This document shows, piece by piece, positions 60,303 to 64,000 of a DNA stretch of 64,000 nucleotides (position 1 is the first letter of the stretch; each line of letters starts with the position of its first letter). Below the pieces are notes generated by a model, which was given only the letters and a program-made list of their open reading frames with translations, ran no database searches and was not told where the DNA came from. The stretch is from Jacaranda mimosifolia (lineage: Eukaryota; Streptophyta; Magnoliopsida; Lamiales; Bignoniaceae), in NCBI GenBank assembly GCA_018894105.1, contig CM032123.1, forward strand, positions 28,807,744 to 28,871,743, given 5' to 3'. The position numbers and the translations under genes are program-made.

Positions 60303-61479
60303 ATTGGTGTTGATTCACACGTTTGATGAGTCTATGATAAAAGAATCTGCTTTGTGATAAGCAGAAATTTGCAAGTTAAAAAGAGGAGAAGAAATAGAGA
60401 AGATATCTGTATTTTGTTTCTCTCTTTATCTATACATTCTGGTTAAAGCAATAGCTGGTTCTGTTCTATCTTTTATATGTGCATGCTATGTATGTTAGGC
60501 TTATCTAAGCCTGTAATTTATTGATTTTACTTGACTTTGAGTTCGTTGAAAGAGACATGCCACAAATTTCTTTTTTAAAGAAAATATGCATAATTTCAAG
60601 TGAGTTATCAATAAAATGAATATCTAATAATATTTTTGAAATTTGCATTGAATATATATATTCTAATTGAGCAGACTTAATCCTAATCAACTGTCGATCT
60701 GATAATTTTGTCCGTTGAATTAGTTATGCTTACAGGATTCAAATTAGGCTATTTTAATTAGTACGTACACATCAAATAGCAGGATTTACAAATACTCTAT
60801 ATTTTGACATTTATAAGTACTTAATTATGTTTTCTTTCTCCATTTAGTGTATTATATCTCACCCACTTCCTTCATTTGAGCACCAGATGTTTTTTATTGA
60901 ACAAATCTAAATATCGCCAACTCCTATTTGATTTGAGGACACAAGATCGAAGAATCAAGATCTAAACCAACACTTTTAGTCATCCAAATAAAATAAAATA
61001 AAATTAATTTTCTCAGATTCATATTATCAAAAAAAGAAGAAAAAAGGATATCAAAAAGGAAAAGACAGAAGAGGTGGATTGTTATTTATTATTCTTTGTT
61101 CTTTTTCTTCTTCGTTTATGGGTGGGGGTTAAGTCTTTTGAGGTGATCTGTGATTAATTATGGTATATTGTACATATGTGAGGAGATTCTGGAAACAGCA
61201 ATTTTGTCCTACGTCAGTGAATAGTTTGCAAATGGCAAAAACCAGTGTCTGTAAGAGTTTTTAATAAATCAAGAACTTGAACAAGTCAACTTTCTCTTCT
61301 TGAAACTGATACTGCCTCTGAAGTCGGATAGAATTGGACTTATAGAGTTGGAATTTGAATGGAAATGTTTTAACTCCAATTCCTGTTTTCCATACGTTAC
61401 AGTATGTAAAATATTCGGCTTAGCATATATAGGCAATAACCACTAATCTGAGCCTCTTTTTAAACGATTATAATAATTA

Positions 61480-61580
61480 ATATAGGCATAGGTGATCAGG
61501 CTTGTTAAAGAATTCCACTAGATTCAAACCGATGACCTCACATTTTATGTGTAAAACTTATACATTAAACCAAAAATCAC
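61480..61580 (-). mobile_element. tRNA-derived SINE-like remnant
   Basis: On the minus strand, TTGGTTTAATGTATAAGTTT (A-box-like) is followed after about 20 bases by GAGGTCATCGGTTTGAATCT, close to the Pol III B box GGTTCGANTCC. This spacing and wording are typical of plant SINE heads. No clear tail or target duplication was found. Confidence 0.45.
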
Positions 61581-63195
61581 TTAACAAAAATATTGTGACA
61601 TTTTTTTTTTAATATTTATACATACGCACATCAACAGTGAGACAACATTGCCTAACTATTTAAGAGTGAAAATTACACAAGAAAATAGCGAATAAAAGCT
61701 CATAAAAGAGATATCATGGTAGCATTTGAAGCCCATTTAGAATGTTTTTTATATAGTCTTTTTTTTTAAAGACTTACTTATTTTGCTTTGTATTCTTTTA
61801 ATTAATCTTGGAGGATTTTATTGACTAAATTTTATCCCTCATATTTTTTTCTTTGTATTTGGAGGATTTTTGACTTACTTATTTTGCTTTATATTGGATA
61901 TACATGTTACATAATTTTATTAATTTTGAGATGAACAAAATGTTGGAAATTTGTGCATCTTAAAATAAATAAATAAAATTAAGCAACATTAAATGCTTTG
62001 TTATTTGCACCGATTCAACAGGTAGAAAAGAAATGTAGAAAAATCACCACGTGCTACGTAATTAGGGGATGGGAATTTAGGGTTGAGTTTGGTCCATGTA
62101 TAGTGTGGTAGCTTTAGCACTTATTGCATCAAACTAGTGACACAAAGTTTTGTGATTAGAGTGTGAGATAGATTTAATAATAGAGCCCGTTTGGTACATT
62201 TTTCCATGTGAATGTGTGATATGTGATGGCCTAAACATTTCACTCACCAAAGTATTGCAGCTACTAATTAGTGATTTGGGCTGCTTTAGGCTTTTCCTAT
62301 AGCTTTTATAATTAAGGAGATTTGCCCTTTTAGCTGAAAACATTAGATGATGATTTTATGAGTTTAGTGGCCTTAATCACTTTTATGCATTGTTTTGGGT
62401 TACTTGTTTGATGAAAAAATGAAAATAATGTTAATACATATTAAGGAATACGACGTTCATATTTAATTATTTTTCTTTTATTTTTTAATAAAAAGAAATT
62501 CAAGTACAAACTAGATTGGCTATTTGGAATCTCAACCATTAACACTTGAGTTAAAACTTACACTTTTGTTTGGTTTAAAGATTTTAGTGGGAAAAGAAAA
62601 GTGCTAGGAAAAATGAAAATAAAATTAGAGAAATATAAAGCCTCAAGTTTGTTTGGTTTAAAGAAAATAAGGAAAGTGCATGAAAACATTTTTGGAGGCA
62701 ATGAAGGTGTTGAATATTCTTTGATATTTTCTTTATCAATCAAACAATGAAAATTATTTCTTTGATATTTTCTTCTCTTTTTCTCATCAAAATCTTCGCA
62801 CCAACTATCAAACATGTTGTTAATCTTCTTTTAGGATGAATACATAATTTAATAGTAAGCTCTCATTTTTATGAACAAATCAACTGTAGATTCAAATTTC
62901 ATATAAGATAGTTAAGGAATAAGTCATAATTCTCTTTAAAGTAAAAAACAAAAACGAAAAAACTCAATTGTTTCCTAAGTCATTTGCTTTCTCTTCTTTC
63001 CTTTTTTCTTTGGAAAAGTTCATCCGCCAAGCAACATTTTATTTAGAAATTACTTAATTCTTTTATGGTCCAACTATGGGAAAAGAATTGATTGATTGTG
63101 AAGTTCATATTCTTTTGGAGTTAGTGATTGTACGTGAAAATGAAACGTATTGGGATCACTAAGAAAATAAACGTTTAGAACTAAGTTGTTCCATT

Positions 63196-63309
63196 GCCAA
63201 GTGGTATGTGGCCCACTAATATAAGTTTCCCACATAAGATGGAAGATCAGGAGTTCGAGTGTAAACGAGCTCCTATGTGTGTGTATAAATAAATAAATAA
63301 ATAAAAAAT
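63196..63309 (+). mobile_element. Short SINE-like element with (AAAT)n tail
   Basis: GCCAAGTGGTATGTGGCCCA (A-box-like) and AGGAGTTCGAGTGTAA (B-box-like) are followed by a tail of AAAT repeats. Flanks TTGTTCCATT (63186-63195) and TTGCTCCATT (63310-63319) match at 9 of 10 positions and fit a target duplication. Length is about 114 bp, short for a plant SINE. Confidence 0.5.
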
Positions 63310-64000
63310 TTGCTCCATTCCACTTATATTTATTGTCAATCAATCTTGTTTAAGCTATATTAAAAATAATTAATTATGTAACCTTAAAATAATATTAAAC
63401 TTATGGCTGCAATAGATCTTTTTATTAGACAGCTATCAAAGCAGTGAAGCACAATGGATAAACTTTTGGGCTATTTTCTCTTGAATCCTCCTAATTTTAC
63501 GCCTTTTACCTTTGTATAGGAATCAGCCCATGAAGCCGTAAGCCTCACCTACGACGCCGTTTTAAGCGCAAATTAGGGCAACCATCTCAAAATTGAGAAG
63601 CGAGAAAATATGTCAAAATTGTACTTGAATAAATTTTGGAAAACAAAATACATATTACAATTACATAGTTGGGAATATTTAAAAGGGATTAGCGTTGGTC
63701 TTTTGCGCCAAGTTAAATTTATAGAAGGAAGTTCATATAAACTTTTCACATTAACTTATTATACTTTCATTTAGTGATATCATGTAAATGTAATAAAAGA
63801 TATGAATATCAAATTATACTTATATTTAAATTAGGTCGGACATAACTCATGAGATGCTCTAATATAAATTATGATGGTTAGAGTAGTGTTATCTCTTTGC
63901 GTGTTTATTCATACCAAGTGGAATGCTAGCGATAGAAGTTGAAATTAATCGCAGTTTGCTTATTAGAATCAAGTGGACTTTCTTATCTTGTGATGTTTAT

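Larger units (their letters stand above)
60303..64000. other. TANGO2 promoter side and gene-free right edge
   Basis: The first few hundred bases should hold the TANGO2 5' UTR and promoter, with a pyrimidine-rich stretch when read on the minus strand (60330-60440). The rest is AT-rich, with two SINE-like remnants listed separately. Segments at 62555-62820 carry TTTGTTTGGTTTAAAG twice (about 62567 and 62648), suggesting a decayed repeat. No gene is recognised up to the window end. Confidence 0.5.

Overview
The window looks like nuclear DNA from a dicot plant. It is AT-rich, its five cellular genes have typical plant GT-AG introns and plant-type protein families, and the long gaps between them are filled with plant mobile elements. 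I cannot name the species from sequence alone. No rRNA, tRNA, organellar or bacterial sequence was recognised.

Left part (1-24 kb) is gene-rich. A Tourist-like MITE (2250-2605) precedes a protein phosphatase 2C gene (+, 3898-7180, 4 coding exons, 388 aa) whose upstream region carries two ABRE-type G-boxes. A four-copy tandem array with a period of about 326 bp (8134-9432) separates it from a VMA22/CCDC115-like V-ATPase assembly factor (+, 9731-12723, 6 exons, 205 aa). This gene converges on a 13-exon EH-domain gene (-, 13827-23525, 1033 aa), the plant Pan1/Eps15-like subunit of the endocytic TPLATE complex. One EH-gene intron holds an 836-bp element with 17-bp terminal inverted repeats.

Middle part (24.8-51.7 kb) is a nested block of mobile elements. 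A decayed region ends in a polypurine tract and a probable LTR start (28181). Into that LTR a broken but structurally complete hAT element inserted (28403-32633, perfect 8-bp target duplication). A degenerate Ty3/gypsy element of the Tat type follows (34386-45704). It has both LTRs, a tRNA-primer-site-like sequence, a polypurine tract, gag-pol remnants, an extra RNase H, and an antisense ORF before the 3' LTR. Its extra RNase H is split by a related solo LTR (39201 to about 40027). A 3.4-kb solo LTR with a perfect 5-bp duplication (48236-51662) closes the block.

Right part (51.7-64 kb): another Tourist-like MITE, an AT-rich desert, a small HMGB-type chromatin protein gene (+, 55216-57383, 7 coding exons, 140 aa) with telo-box and site II motifs upstream, and a TANGO2/NRDE-family gene (-, 59143-60302, 5 exons, 267 aa). 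The last 3.7 kb holds two SINE-like remnants and no gene.

The five cellular genes do not form a pathway; they are ordinary plant neighbours (signalling, V-ATPase assembly, endocytosis, chromatin, Golgi/heme-related NRDE protein). All exon models were joined by hand and checked for reading phase; each closes exactly in frame. I found no convincing evidence for an undescribed biological system; the most informative content is the nested transposon history and two in-gene GC-AG introns.
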